Origin: Cycloclasticus sp.
GTDB taxonomy: Bacteria; Pseudomonadota; Gammaproteobacteria; Methylococcales; Cycloclasticaceae
Assembly: GCA_002733135.1 (NCBI GenBank)
Contig: NVUJ01000006.1
Location: 24,280-88,279, forward strand
Direction of reading: 5' to 3'
DNA: 64,000 nt
Below the pieces are notes generated by a model. It searched no databases. It was given only the letters and a program-made list of their open reading frames with translations, and was not told the DNA's origin. The position numbers were made by a program, and so were the translations under genes. Positions 34,880 through 43,398 of this stretch are shown here, piece by piece (position 1 is the first letter of the stretch; each line of letters starts with the position of its first letter).

Positions 34880-35256
34880 TGGTGGAGGCGGCGGGAATTG
34901 AACCCGCGTCCGCAAGCACTCCGCCCTCGGCTCTACATGCTTATCCTATAACTTTTAGTTTAATTAGTGGCTACCCGATAGGCTAGGAAGACCAATAACG
35001 ATTCCGGTTAAGTTTTAGTAGATCTGCCCCGAACGAGCTTCACTACGATCTTATGAGCTATGATGCCTGAGATGATCCGAAGATCGCTGGACGCATAAGC
35101 ACGGCTCCAGTCAGACAGCAATCTCACTGTTTCTTAGGCAGCGATTGCGTAGTTGTCGTCGTTTGCAACTATAATTTTTCAGATGTTTTACGAGATTCCT
35201 GAAAGCTCGGCATGCACCTAAGGTTTTGCTACCCACGTCGAAGCCAGGTCGCCCCC
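34880..35256 (-). ncRNA. ssrA: Transfer-messenger RNA (tmRNA)
   Basis: Rescues stalled ribosomes and tags the nascent chain for proteolysis, together with SmpB. 377 nt. The 5' end GGGGGCG pairs with CGCCTCC near the 3' end (one G-U), followed by ACCA encoded in the DNA; the T arm is GCGGG-TTCAATT-CCCGC. The tag frame at 35166-35134 reads GCA AAC GAC GAC AAC TAC GCA ATC GCT GCC TAA, giving ANDDNYAIAA, one substitution type away from other gammaproteobacterial tags. Its 3' end faces the defence island, a classic integration position for islands, although no integrase is present. Confidence 0.97.
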
Positions 35257-35338
35257 ATTGGTCTTAGGTTTGATACTATACGCCTGTAGAAGTTCATAAA
35301 ATAGCGAATAGTTCTTTAATTTAGTTTGGGTGAAAGTA

Positions 35339-36028
35339 ATGTCAAATAAAATGTTTCCCGTGTCCTTGGTGTTGTTGTTTGTGATGCTGGGTTTTATTTT
35401 ATGGCCAAATGTTACCAACTTAGGTGATTTGTTTTCGTTTGCAAAAAACTTTGATTACAAAGGTATCCCGCTTTCACAATTATTCTTTTCTGAATTAGTT
35501 ATATTGCTCACGGTGTGGCTGGTGTTGAGTACCTATAAAAAGGGTAAAAGCATTGTATATGGCGATGAGTACATGATTAGACACTGTATTTTATTACTCT
35601 TCGTTACGGGACAGGTTTTTATGGGTTTTTTTGCGGGCGGTATTGTGTCGTATCAGGATGTAACTTCAAGCCAAACCGCCCATGAAGTGAGTAATGTGAT
35701 GGAGTCACAGGCTGTTATTTTCATGGTTTGTTATCCATTGTATTTATTTTTTGGGGGTACTGCTTTTATATACGCAAGAACTAGGCTGCCAGAATTTTTA
35801 AGTAATAAGCGGGTGCCTTTTATGATGTTGACGTTTGCACCGATGGCTTTTTTGCCTTATTACGACGCAAGTATAGGGGACTTCAATAAAAGTGTTTTTG
35901 AATGGCTTTATCGGATTGATTATTGGTTGCTCAGTATTGCATGGGTTGTTATAGGTGTATTTCATATAGCTGTTAGTGCATCTAAGGAAATTTATAAAGG
36001 GCTATCTAACCCTTATGAAGAGATGTAA
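35339..36028 (+). CDS. Multi-pass membrane protein, unknown function (tandem paralogue 1)
   Basis: About 229 residues from ATG 35339 (an upstream in-frame GTG at 35330 is less likely). Roughly six hydrophobic segments; conserved with the next gene in NLGDLF, GQVFMGFFAGG, VCYPLYLFFGG and FAPMAFLPYYDAS. No known family motif is recognised. The acidic C-terminal tail is LSNPYEEM. It stands alone between ssrA and its paralogue and shares the promoter-like block TTTGATACTAT (35269-35279) with it. Confidence 0.72.
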   Translation: MSNKMFPVSLVLLFVMLGFILWPNVTNLGDLFSFAKNFDYKGIPLSQLFFSELVILLTVWLVLSTYKKGKSIVYGDEYMIRHCILLLFVTGQVFMGFFAGGIVSYQDVTSSQTAHEVSNVMESQAVIFMVCYPLYLFFGGTAFIYARTRLPEFLSNKRVPFMMLTFAPMAFLPYYDASIGDFNKSVFEWLYRIDYWLLSIAWVVIGVFHIAVSASKEIYKGLSNPYEEM

Positions 36029-36198
36029 TAATGGTGTTGTGTGAGAATTAGAAAGGTATTAAGCTTTATGTTCAGAATTGATGAGGTTGTATGCCCGTTT
36101 AGATGGTTGTGCTGTTTTACATAAGCAATATATTGACGTATTAGGCTCCTATGGCTAAAGGGTAGAGCGGAGTAGAAGGTTATTACAACAACCTGTAA

Positions 36199-36235
36199 CG
36201 AAGCCAGACTCATTTGTTGTCGGATTTGATACTAT
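36199..36235. repeat. Duplicated upstream block shared by the two membrane-protein genes
   Basis: CGAAGCCAG (36199-36207) and TTTGATACTAT (36225-36235) repeat the block at 35239-35279, where CGAAGCCAG belongs to the 5' end of ssrA. AAGGTT shortly upstream in both places extends the match. This suggests the tandem duplication unit, about 960 bp, began inside ssrA. Confidence 0.5.
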
Positions 36236-36295
36236 GTTCGAACAATGGTTATCAAAATAATCATTTAAAATTAGATCGTTTAGTTTGGAGTACAG

Positions 36296-36988
36296 ATGGT
36301 TTCTGAAAATAAACTACCACTGGCAGTTGTTTTTTTATTTTTAATGTTGGGCGTTATTTGGTGGCCAAGTTTCTCAAATTTGGGGGACTTGTTTGGCTAT
36401 GCTGCTAAAGCAGAATATAAGGGCGTTTCTCTACTTAATTTTTTTAGAGCTGAGCTGGTCGTTTTAGTGACTGTTTGGGCGGTCTTAATTAGTTATAAAG
36501 AACAGAATGACATGGTTGATGGCAATGCATATGTGACGCGCTTTTTAATATTGGTGATGTTTGTTATCGGGCAAGTGTTCATGGGGTTTTTCGCAGGTGG
36601 TTTTCTTGTTCACCAAGACGCATCTTGGTATCAAGTGATTCACGAAGCGAATGAAGTGATGCCCTCACAAGCCGTTATTTTATTGGTTTGTTATCCTCTT
36701 TACTTGTTTTTTGGAGGTAGTGCTTTTATTTATGCGAAGACACGGCTGCCAAAATTTTTAAAGGGTAAAGAATTTTCATTTATGGTGTTAACGTTTGCAC
36801 CCTTAGCATTTTTACCGTATTACGACTCTAGTTTTATGCAAGCTAAAAAAGATTTGTTTGAAATAGCTTATTTATCAGTCTATTGGCTTTTAAGTGTGGG
36901 TTGGGTGGTGATAGGCGTGCTTTATATTATTCTTAAAGCCTCGCAAGGAATATTTAAAGGCTTAAGTGATCCTTATGGCGAGATGTAA
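36296..36988 (+). CDS. Multi-pass membrane protein, unknown function (tandem paralogue 2)
   Basis: 230 residues, collinear with the preceding gene and closely similar across its whole length (SNLGDLFGYAAKAEYKGV, GQVFMGFFAGG, VCYPLYLFFGGSAFIYAKTRLP, FAPLAFLPYYDSS, tail LSDPYGEM). About six membrane segments; no catalytic or transport motif recognised. A TTGGAG ribosome site precedes the ATG. A recent-looking tandem duplication. Confidence 0.72.
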   Translation: MVSENKLPLAVVFLFLMLGVIWWPSFSNLGDLFGYAAKAEYKGVSLLNFFRAELVVLVTVWAVLISYKEQNDMVDGNAYVTRFLILVMFVIGQVFMGFFAGGFLVHQDASWYQVIHEANEVMPSQAVILLVCYPLYLFFGGSAFIYAKTRLPKFLKGKEFSFMVLTFAPLAFLPYYDSSFMQAKKDLFEIAYLSVYWLLSVGWVVIGVLYIILKASQGIFKGLSDPYGEM

Positions 36989-37000
36989 CCTCATATAATT

Positions 37001-37477
37001 TTATGAGTGCTTTATGATGCGTTGTTTCTCTCGTTGCCAGTCCTTGTCTTTAGATGATGCGCGCTTATCATGTAATTTTTTGCCTTTAGCCGCCCCAATT
37101 TCAAGTTTCACACGGCTTTTTACCCAATACATAGATAAGGGAACAATGGTGTAGCCTTTTCGTTCCACTAGGGCGACTAAGTTAATTAATTCACGCCGGT
37201 TTAATAACAGTTTTCTTAAACGAGTTTGTTGAGGGTCGATATGTGTGGATGCTGATAGTAAGGGCGAGATGTGGGCCCCGGATAACCAAGCTTCACCATT
37301 TTTTAACGTGATATAACCTTCTTTCAGTTGTACTCTACCGTCACGGATGCTTTTAACTTCCCATCCTTCTAATACCATGCCCGCTTCAAAACGCTGTTCA
37401 ATGAAATAGTCGTGAGTTGCTTTTTTATTGGACGCAATATTATTGCTGTTTTTTTGCTTTTTCTTTTTTCCTGCCAT
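37001..37477 (-). CDS. smpB: SsrA-binding protein SmpB
   Basis: Binds tmRNA and brings it to stalled ribosomes. 158 residues, normal. Core motifs: [24 protein letters not shown] (split here as ATHDYFIEQ and [20 protein letters not shown]), the HISPLL region, and the conserved basic C-terminus [20 protein letters not shown]. It lies about 1.7 kb from ssrA on the same strand, with the two membrane genes between on the opposite strand. Divergent from the sodium symporter. Confidence 0.97.
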   Translation of the reverse strand: MAGKKKKQKNSNNIASNKKATHDYFIEQRFEAGMVLEGWEVKSIRDGRVQLKEGYITLKNGEAWLSGAHISPLLSASTHIDPQQTRLRKLLLNRRELINLVALVERKGYTIVPLSMYWVKSRVKLEIGAAKGKKLHDKRASSKDKDWQREKQRIIKHS

Positions 37478-37589
37478 GAGGGGTATTCTATGCGAGCAGG
37501 AAATATAGTGCTAGAAAAGTGAGTTAATAACTTGGTTAAATAGTGAAGTTAGGGTAATTTAAATACCATAATAATTAGGACTAATTCCC

Positions 37590-38942
37590 ATGAGTAAAAA
37601 TTCGCAACATGGCCAATGGTCGTCACGTTTGGCATTTGTGTTAGCAGCGACAGGTTCTGCCGTTGGGTTGGGCAATATATGGAAATTTCCATACATAACC
37701 GGTGAAAATGGCGGTGGGGCATTCGTGCTGGTTTACTTGACCTGTATTTTAGCGATTGGTATACCGATTATGATGGCTGAAGTTATGTTGGGGCGTCGTG
37801 GCAGGCAAAGCCCTGTTAATACCATGCGTGACTTGGCGAAAGAGGCGGGTTCTAGTCCGTTATGGTCATGGTTAGGCTGGGTTGGAGTTGTCGCAGGTTT
37901 CTTAATTTTGTCGTATTACAGTGTTATTGCCGGTTGGGCAATGGCCTATGTTGTGCGTGTGGCCTCTGGTGTTTTCGAAGGGGCAACAGCGGATGGTGTT
38001 AGTAATATATTTGGACAATTTATTGCCGATCCTGAGAAGTTATTAGCTTGGCATAGCTTGTTTATAATTGTCACTATGCTAGTAGTTGCACGTGGTGTTA
38101 AAGGTCTAGAGAGAACAGTTAAATTTTTAATGCCAGCTTTGCTCGTGATTTTGGTGTTATTAGTGGGTTACTCAATGGATCAAGGTGCATTTCAACAAGG
38201 CGTTTCTTTTTTGTTTGAACCTGATTTTAGCAAAATTGATAGCGATGGTGTTTTAACGGCGATGGGGCATGCGTTTTTCACGCTTAGCTTGGGTATGGGG
38301 GCAATTATGGTATATGGGGCATACCTGCCGTCAAATGTATCGATTGGGTCAACAGTCATCATTATTTCTATAGCCGATACTGCTGTGGCGTTATTAGCTG
38401 GGTTAGTTATATTTCCTATTGTTTTTGCTAATGGCCTTGAACCTGGTAGCGGGCCTGGATTAATTTTTCAAACACTTCCGATAGCGTTCGGGCATATGGC
38501 GTACGGTTCGTTGTTTGGAACATTGTTTTTTGTTTTATTGGTGTTTGCAGCATGGTCATCCTCAATATCATTGATTGAGCCAGCCGTTGCATGGTTGGTT
38601 GAAAATAAAAGCATGAGTCGGATGCGTGCTTGTATATGGGCAGGGCTGGTGACGTGGCTAGTGGGTATAGGTACTGTTTTGTCTTTTAATATTGGTGCAG
38701 ATATTAAATTCTTTGATAAAACCTTTTTCGATATTCTTGATTACTTAACAGCAAATATAATGTTGCCATTAGGTGGTTTGTGCATTGCTTTGTTTGCTGG
38801 TTGGGTAATGAAAAAAGAAGTCAGCGCAAATGAATTAAGCCTAAAGCATGCGTGGGTGTATGCGGTCTGGCGGTTGTTGATACGTTTTGTATCGCCCATT
38901 GCCGTTATTATTGTATTTTTAAATGTTGTGGGGTTGATTTAA
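37590..38942 (+). CDS. Sodium-dependent transporter of the NSS/SNF family
   Basis: Sodium-coupled symporter for amino acids or related compounds in the inner membrane. 450 residues with 11-12 membrane segments. The N-terminal signature WSSRLAFVLAATGSAVGLGN then IWKFPYITGENGGGAFVLVY is the conserved sodium/substrate site of LeuT-type proteins; FTLSLGMGAIMVYGAY and AAWSSSISLIEP mark helices 6 and 8. Substrate unknown. It is immediately followed by ratA, four bases away. Confidence 0.93.
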   Translation: MSKNSQHGQWSSRLAFVLAATGSAVGLGNIWKFPYITGENGGGAFVLVYLTCILAIGIPIMMAEVMLGRRGRQSPVNTMRDLAKEAGSSPLWSWLGWVGVVAGFLILSYYSVIAGWAMAYVVRVASGVFEGATADGVSNIFGQFIADPEKLLAWHSLFIIVTMLVVARGVKGLERTVKFLMPALLVILVLLVGYSMDQGAFQQGVSFLFEPDFSKIDSDGVLTAMGHAFFTLSLGMGAIMVYGAYLPSNVSIGSTVIIISIADTAVALLAGLVIFPIVFANGLEPGSGPGLIFQTLPIAFGHMAYGSLFGTLFFVLLVFAAWSSSISLIEPAVAWLVENKSMSRMRACIWAGLVTWLVGIGTVLSFNIGADIKFFDKTFFDILDYLTANIMLPLGGLCIALFAGWVMKKEVSANELSLKHAWVYAVWRLLIRFVSPIAVIIVFLNVVGLI

Positions 38943-38946
38943 TTAC

Positions 38947-39384
38947 ATGCATAAAATCGAAAGAATCGCGCTGGTTCAACACTCAGCATTAGATATGTTT
39001 CACTTAGTGAACGATGTTGTTTCGTACCCTAAATTTCTTAAATGGTGCAAAACGAGTAGAGTGTTGACTGAATCGTCGACCGAGATGACGGCTGAACTTG
39101 AGGTCGCGTGGAAGGTTTTGCATAAAATGTTTAGTACCAAGAATACTTTGCTGGAAGGCAAAAGTATTCAATTGGAATTACTGGACGGACCTTTTGAATC
39201 CATGTACGGGGAGTGGAATTTTAAACACCTGCGGGATGATGCTTGTAAAATAACAATGGAAATAGATTTTGAATTTAAGAGTTCAATCAGCAACATGGTT
39301 TTTTCAGCTATTTTCAGCCAAATTTGCGGTTCATTGATGGACTCCTTTATTAAACGAGCAGACGAGATTTATGGGCAAAGTTGA
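38947..39384 (+). CDS. ratA: RatA family (START/coenzyme Q-binding-like) protein
   Basis: 145 residues of the polyketide cyclase/START fold shared by RatA and Coq10. In E. coli RatA is reported to block 70S assembly; in other settings the family aids ubiquinone function. Signature stretches: [27 protein letters not shown] near the start (split as [14 protein letters not shown] and [12 protein letters not shown]), [15 protein letters not shown] and the FSAIFSQIC region. It overlaps ratB by 14 bases. The smpB, ratA, ratB neighbourhood is conserved in gammaproteobacteria. Confidence 0.92.
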   Translation: MHKIERIALVQHSALDMFHLVNDVVSYPKFLKWCKTSRVLTESSTEMTAELEVAWKVLHKMFSTKNTLLEGKSIQLELLDGPFESMYGEWNFKHLRDDACKITMEIDFEFKSSISNMVFSAIFSQICGSLMDSFIKRADEIYGQS

Positions 39385-39679
39385 AGTGGCGCATGCCACA
39401 CCAGAAAAACAATTAATTTTAGCAGTCCCGTTTCAGCAGGGATTGACAGCGGAAAATGCTATCAACGCCTCAGGTATTTTGACGCGCTTCCCTACGATAG
39501 ACTTATCAAGTGATGCGATTGGTATCTTTAGTAAACCATGCAAATTGGATACGGTCTTAAGGGAGGGTGATCGTGTTGAAATTTATCGCCCGCTCATCGC
39601 AGATCCGAAAGAAGTACGAAGGCAACGGGCGGAAGCTGGAAAGGTGACGAAAAAAGGAGCAGGTGCTGTTAACGATTAG
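39371..39679 (+). CDS. ratB: RatB/RnfH family ubiquitin-like protein
   Basis: 102-residue protein of the RnfH (UPF0125) family with a beta-grasp fold. [38 protein letters not shown] and [18 protein letters not shown] are the diagnostic segments. Partner of RatA by constant linkage; biochemical role unknown. It begins inside the ratA 3' end. Confidence 0.93.
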   Translation: MGKVEVAHATPEKQLILAVPFQQGLTAENAINASGILTRFPTIDLSSDAIGIFSKPCKLDTVLREGDRVEIYRPLIADPKEVRRQRAEAGKVTKKGAGAVND

Positions 39680-39686
39680 ATTGGGT

Positions 39687-39714
39687 TTGAAATAACAAAG
39701 AAATAGATTATATT
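39687..39714 (+). promoter_or_regulatory. Promoter candidate for the leuA leader transcript
   Basis: TTGAAA, 16-base spacer, TATATT: a good sigma-70 match just after the ratB stop. Transcription would begin near 39721 and give a leader of about 200 nt before leuA. Confidence 0.6.
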
Positions 39715-39721
39715 ATTGTTT

Positions 39722-39900
39722 ATGGAGATTACACGCGCTGAAATTCTATCTAGCATCACGTTCAGTGACGCAGCTCTGTGCCGCCTTAATAGTGATCTCT
39801 TTGTGAGCGCTCTCCGTCTGCCGCGTTGCGGCTAACGATGATTCCTGGCGAGGTGAAACGCCATCACCCTATATATTATTTAGTAAATTTGTCATCAAAG
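39722..39900 (+). promoter_or_regulatory. Structured leader upstream of leuA, possible attenuator
   Basis: Several mutually compatible or competing stems: CGCTGAA/TTCAGTG, GGAGA..GCGCT/AGCGCTCTCC, GCCGC-GTT-GCGGC, and alternatives GGCG/CGCC versus GGTGA/TCACC. An open frame of 37 codons (39722-39835) has six leucines, all CTN and none TTA/TTG, although TTA and TTG are common in the window. It has no ribosome site, so a leader peptide is uncertain. Confidence 0.45.
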
Positions 39901-39920
39901 ATGACAAGCGGAGTTTATAA

Positions 39921-41474
39921 ATGAGTAAAGAAAAATTAATAATCTTTGACACCACCTTGCGCGATGGCGAACAAAGCCCGGGTGCGTCAATGACGCCTGA
40001 GGAAAAGTTACGTATCGCTAAAGCCTTAGAGAAAATGAAGGTGGATATTATCGAAGCAGGTTTTCCAGTGTCCAGCGAAGGTGATTTTTTGGCTGTTCAA
40101 GGCATTGCAAGAGCTGTTAAAAACAGTGTGGTTTGTGGTTTAGCACGAGCCAATGACTTGGATATCAATAGAGCAGGTGAGGCGCTTAAAGACGCAAATG
40201 CTGCACGTATTCATACGTTTATAGCAACGTCACCTTTGCATATGCGCGATAAATTGCAAATGACGCCGGATCAGGTATTTGAACAAGCAATAAAAGCAGT
40301 AAAGCTTGCGCGTAATTTCACCGATAATGTTGAGTTTTCACCAGAAGATGCGGGGCGATCTGACCTTGATTTTTTATGCCGTGTTATTGAAGCGGTAATT
40401 AACGCCGGTGCAACGACGATTAATATCCCAGATACAGTGGGGTATAACTTGCCTCAGCAATACGGCGAAACTATTCGCCAATTAATTGAGCGTGTGCCAA
40501 ATTCACATAAGGCTATTTTTTCTACGCATTGTCATAATGACTTAGGTATGGCAGTCGCTAATTCTTTAGCAGGGGTTATGAATGGAGCTAGGCAAGTAGA
40601 GTGTTCTATTAATGGTTTGGGTGAACGTGCAGGTAATGCAGCACTTGAGGAGATTGTGATGGCGGTACGTACAAGACAGGATATGTTGCCTTGTGACGTT
40701 GGTTTGGATACCACGCAAATCATGACGTGCTCAAAGTTAGTGTCTGGTATTACAGGGTTTGCTGTGCAGCCAAATAAGGCGATTGTTGGTGCCAATGCCT
40801 TTGCTCACGAGTCAGGGATTCATCAAGACGGTGTGTTGAAATCGCGTGAAACTTACGAAATTATGCGTGCTCAAGACGTTGGCTTAAGTTCCAATAAAAT
40901 AGTGCTTGGTAAGTTGTCGGGCCGTAGCGCGTTTAAAGCTCGCTTGGAAACTTTAAATGTAGCTATTGATAGCGAAGAAGAACTAAACAAAGCATTTAGA
41001 CGCTTTAAAGATTTGGCCGATAAAAAATCTGAAATTTTCGATGAAGATATTCACGCCTTAGTGTCTGACTTTAAAATGGAAGAAACGTTTGCTGAATGTA
41101 TTAAACTTATTTCAATGAAAGCTTGTTCTGAAACTGGTGAAGTGCCGCAATCTACAGTCACACTACTGTTTGACGAGGAAGAAAAAACCGCACATGCAAC
41201 AGGCGGTGGTTTAGTTGATGCGACATTTAAGGCGATTGAAGAGATTGTCGCTAGCGATACTAATTTACAGCTTTATTCAGTGAGTAATGTGACGCAAGGG
41301 ACTGATTCACTAGGTGAAGTAGCGGTAAGGCTCGAAAAGGCTGGTCGAATTGTTAATGGCCAAGGGTCTGATACAGATATAGCTATAGCTTCTGCTAAGG
41401 CATATATCAATGCGTTAAATAAATTAATAGCTCCAATGGACCGGATACACCCCCAAACCTATGAAGGAGTTTAA
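39921..41474 (+). CDS. leuA: 2-isopropylmalate synthase
   Basis: First committed step of leucine synthesis: condenses acetyl-CoA with 2-ketoisovalerate. 517 residues, the long proteobacterial form. [15 protein letters not shown] at the start, the metal-binding [24 protein letters not shown], and the C-terminal allosteric LeuA-dimer domain ([16 protein letters not shown]). GGAG lies eight bases before ATG. It stands apart from leuBCD and has its own promoter and leader; an intrinsic terminator follows. Confidence 0.97.
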   Translation: MSKEKLIIFDTTLRDGEQSPGASMTPEEKLRIAKALEKMKVDIIEAGFPVSSEGDFLAVQGIARAVKNSVVCGLARANDLDINRAGEALKDANAARIHTFIATSPLHMRDKLQMTPDQVFEQAIKAVKLARNFTDNVEFSPEDAGRSDLDFLCRVIEAVINAGATTINIPDTVGYNLPQQYGETIRQLIERVPNSHKAIFSTHCHNDLGMAVANSLAGVMNGARQVECSINGLGERAGNAALEEIVMAVRTRQDMLPCDVGLDTTQIMTCSKLVSGITGFAVQPNKAIVGANAFAHESGIHQDGVLKSRETYEIMRAQDVGLSSNKIVLGKLSGRSAFKARLETLNVAIDSEEELNKAFRRFKDLADKKSEIFDEDIHALVSDFKMEETFAECIKLISMKACSETGEVPQSTVTLLFDEEEKTAHATGGGLVDATFKAIEEIVASDTNLQLYSVSNVTQGTDSLGEVAVRLEKAGRIVNGQGSDTDIAIASAKAYINALNKLIAPMDRIHPQTYEGV

Positions 41475-41488
41475 GGTTAATAAAGCAT

Positions 41489-41519
41489 AAAAAAGCTCGG
41501 TATTGTGCCGGGCTTTTTT
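41489..41519. terminator. Strong intrinsic terminator after leuA
   Basis: AAAAAGCTCGG / CCGGGCTTTTTT with a TATTGTG loop; an A run on one side and a T run on the other make it work in both directions, serving leuA and the convergent thioesterase gene. Confidence 0.88.
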
Positions 41520-41531
41520 ATCTCTACATAG

Positions 41532-41981
41532 TTAATCAATTGGGTCGTTGTTAGATAGAAGGAAGTGGCCTCTTGCCAATGCGATAGGGCTATTTATATC
41601 ATCTTGCCAAGTTTTGACATTACATAAAGCAACACGTTTCCCTAAACGAATGATATCGCAATGAGAATAGGTAGTAACCGCTTGGCCTGGACGTAAATAA
41701 TCAATAGAAAAATCAATTATTTTAGGTATGTTGAGAACTTCAATTTCCCACAGTAGGTGAAATAATGCTGAGTTTTCCATAAAACCTGCAATGACACCGC
41801 CATGAAGAGCGGGTAAGGCGGGATTACCAATATTGTCATTCATGTAAGGAAGGTTAGAGACGATTTTATCGCCAACCATACTCGTTTCAACACCTATAAA
41901 TTTGGCGTAGGGAATTAAGTCAACGAGCCCCTCATAATCGTGAACGGCTTTTAACGAATTTATTTGTGATACAAGTGACAT
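41532..41981 (-). CDS. Hotdog-fold thioesterase (PaaI-like), copy B
   Basis: 149 residues of the PaaI/YdiI-type acyl-CoA thioesterase group. Hotdog segments: IPYAKFIGVE, PALHGGVIAGFMENSALF with the catalytic-helix HGG motif, IDFSIDYLRPG and the typical strand VALCNVKTWQ. Its ATG overlaps the stop of the preceding paralogue (TAATG). The substrate is not predictable. Confidence 0.85.
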   Translation of the reverse strand: MSLVSQINSLKAVHDYEGLVDLIPYAKFIGVETSMVGDKIVSNLPYMNDNIGNPALPALHGGVIAGFMENSALFHLLWEIEVLNIPKIIDFSIDYLRPGQAVTTYSHCDIIRLGKRVALCNVKTWQDDINSPIALARGHFLLSNNDPID

Positions 41982-42412
41982 TATTCAGTATGAGGAAATT
42001 CTTTATTAGAGCGCATAAATGTACCGACTGCGGTTGCAATAGGGTTAGTAATATCGTCTTCATAAACAGTAACGTTCACAAAAGCAATGGTGTGGGTTAG
42101 CTTGTAACATTCAGCAGTAGCGAATATTTCATTACCCAAAATTGCTGGGCGCTGATGATCTATTCTCAAGTCAAGAGTGGCCATCGCGCGGGTATTATTT
42201 TGTGTTTGAAATATAGATACACCGCAGGCCGTGTCAACTAAGGTAGTAATGGCGCCACTATGAATATAGCGATTAATAGGGTCGCCAATGATTGAATCGT
42301 TAAAAGGGAGCTTTAAGGTAATTGTGCAACCCTCAGCGGTGACCAGTTGTAATCCTAGTTTTTTTGCGTGAGGTGTGTGATTGATTTGTTTAAGAAAAGA
42401 CTTAATAGACAC
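41981..42412 (-). CDS. Hotdog-fold thioesterase (PaaI-like), copy A
   Basis: About 143 residues, paralogous to the next gene: TPHAKKLGLQLV, YIHSGAITTLVDTACG in place of the HGG helix, DLRIDHQRP and FVNVTVYEDD. GTG at 42412, directly after the bamE stop, is preferred; a longer frame from a TTG at 42442 overlaps bamE. The two tandem thioesterases may form a heteromer, which is an inference. They probably share a transcript with bamE. Confidence 0.8.
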   Translation of the reverse strand: MSIKSFLKQINHTPHAKKLGLQLVTAEGCTITLKLPFNDSIIGDPINRYIHSGAITTLVDTACGVSIFQTQNNTRAMATLDLRIDHQRPAILGNEIFATAECYKLTHTIAFVNVTVYEDDITNPIATAVGTFMRSNKEFPHTE

Positions 42413-42413
42413 G

Positions 42414-42911
42414 TTAATATTTTTCTTTGTACTCAATACCAATACTATGCAGTACTTTTTCTATTGTGCCAGGCTCTTTAACTTCTCTTTTAGGCACGTC
42501 AACAACCTCAGTGTTTATTGTCATCGGTTTGAATTCGTTGCTTGGTTTAAAGTTACCTTTTAGGCCGCTTAGCTTCATGTCCTCGTCGAACATAAGGGTA
42601 ATTCTTTCGTGCTTTTGTTCTTTGCCTGCAACGTTAAGTGTATAAAAATAATCCCAGCGGTTTGCATGGAAAGGGTCAATGAGTAGGGGCGTGCCTAGCA
42701 GGAACTTCACTTGTCGTTCATCCATTCCGGGGCGCAGCTGATCGACCATATCTTGGGTGACTAAGTTACCCTGAGAGACATTTATTTTATAAATGCCTGG
42801 CAAATTGTCAGCAGCCTCCAGCATCCTAGCATTTAAATCTGTAGTCGTGGAGCAAGCTATTAATTGGGTGATCGAAATAAGTATGGATATTAGAATGAGA
42901 AGCTTTCGCAT
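42414..42911 (-). CDS. bamE: Outer membrane assembly lipoprotein BamE (OmlA/SmpA)
   Basis: Lipoprotein component of the BAM complex that folds outer-membrane proteins. 165 residues. Lipoprotein signal peptide ending LIACSTTTD with the acylated Cys at residue 20; the BamE core has GNLVTQDMVDQLRPGMDERQ, VKFLLGTPLLIDPFHANRWDY and LMFDEDMKLSGL. Divergent from fur, the usual gammaproteobacterial arrangement. Confidence 0.95.
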   Translation of the reverse strand: MRKLLILISILISITQLIACSTTTDLNARMLEAADNLPGIYKINVSQGNLVTQDMVDQLRPGMDERQVKFLLGTPLLIDPFHANRWDYFYTLNVAGKEQKHERITLMFDEDMKLSGLKGNFKPSNEFKPMTINTEVVDVPKREVKEPGTIEKVLHSIGIEYKEKY

Positions 42912-42968
42912 TTCGGCTGTACTGTGTATGATTAAGAGCTTGAGATGATACCCTATTTTGAGGTTCTA

Positions 42969-43379
42969 ATGGAGTCCAAAGATATACGATCTGCAGGTTT
43001 AAAGGTGACTTTGCCGCGCTTGAAAATTCTCGATATGCTTGAAAATAGTGGCAATAAACATTTGTCTGCTGAAAATGTGTATAAAGCTTTATTGGATGAA
43101 GGTGAGGAGGTTGGCTTAGCGACTGTTTATCGAGTTTTAACTCAGTTCGAGAGTGCGGGTTTGGTTAAACGCCATCACTTCGAGGGTGGTAATTCGGTAT
43201 TTGAATTAAACCAAGGAGAGCACCACGATCATATCCTATGTGTTAAATGTGGGCGAGTAGATGAGTTTCAGGACGAAGTAATCGAGCAACGTCAATTAGA
43301 TATAGCTAAACAAAAAGGCTACAAAATGACGGATCATAGCTTATATATTTATGGCGTTTGCTCAGGTTGTACTAAATGA
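42969..43379 (+). CDS. fur: Ferric uptake regulator Fur
   Basis: Iron-dependent repressor. 136 residues from ATG 42969, which matches the family start (ESKDIRSAGLKVTLPRLKIL); an upstream in-frame start would add eight unconserved residues. N-terminal winged helix (GLATVYRVLTQFESAGLV), regulatory metal site HHFEGG..FELNQGEHHDHILCVKCGRV (given in parts) and a C-terminal CSGC motif. The 57-bp gap to bamE must hold both promoters. Confidence 0.96.
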   Translation: MESKDIRSAGLKVTLPRLKILDMLENSGNKHLSAENVYKALLDEGEEVGLATVYRVLTQFESAGLVKRHHFEGGNSVFELNQGEHHDHILCVKCGRVDEFQDEVIEQRQLDIAKQKGYKMTDHSLYIYGVCSGCTK

Positions 43380-43397
43380 GGCTTTTGCACAAAAGCC
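43378..43397. repeat. Short palindrome resembling one end of the MITE-like repeat
   Basis: GAGGCTTTTGCACAAAAGCC overlaps the fur stop. GGCTTTTG-CA-CAAAAGCC is a perfect eight-pair inverted repeat, and the sequence matches the left end of the 730-868 repeat at 17 of the first 19 positions. It lies between fur and convergent recN and may also act as a weak transcription barrier. Confidence 0.5.
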
Positions 43398-43398
43398 A

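Noticed and set aside
39722-39835. 37-codon frame as a definite leucine leader peptide gene
   Set aside because: No ribosome site, start almost at the predicted transcription start, leucines not in a run; kept only as a hypothesis in the leader finding.
42413-42442. Thioesterase start upstream inside bamE
   Set aside because: TTG within the bamE coding region; the GTG one base after the bamE stop gives the family-length protein.
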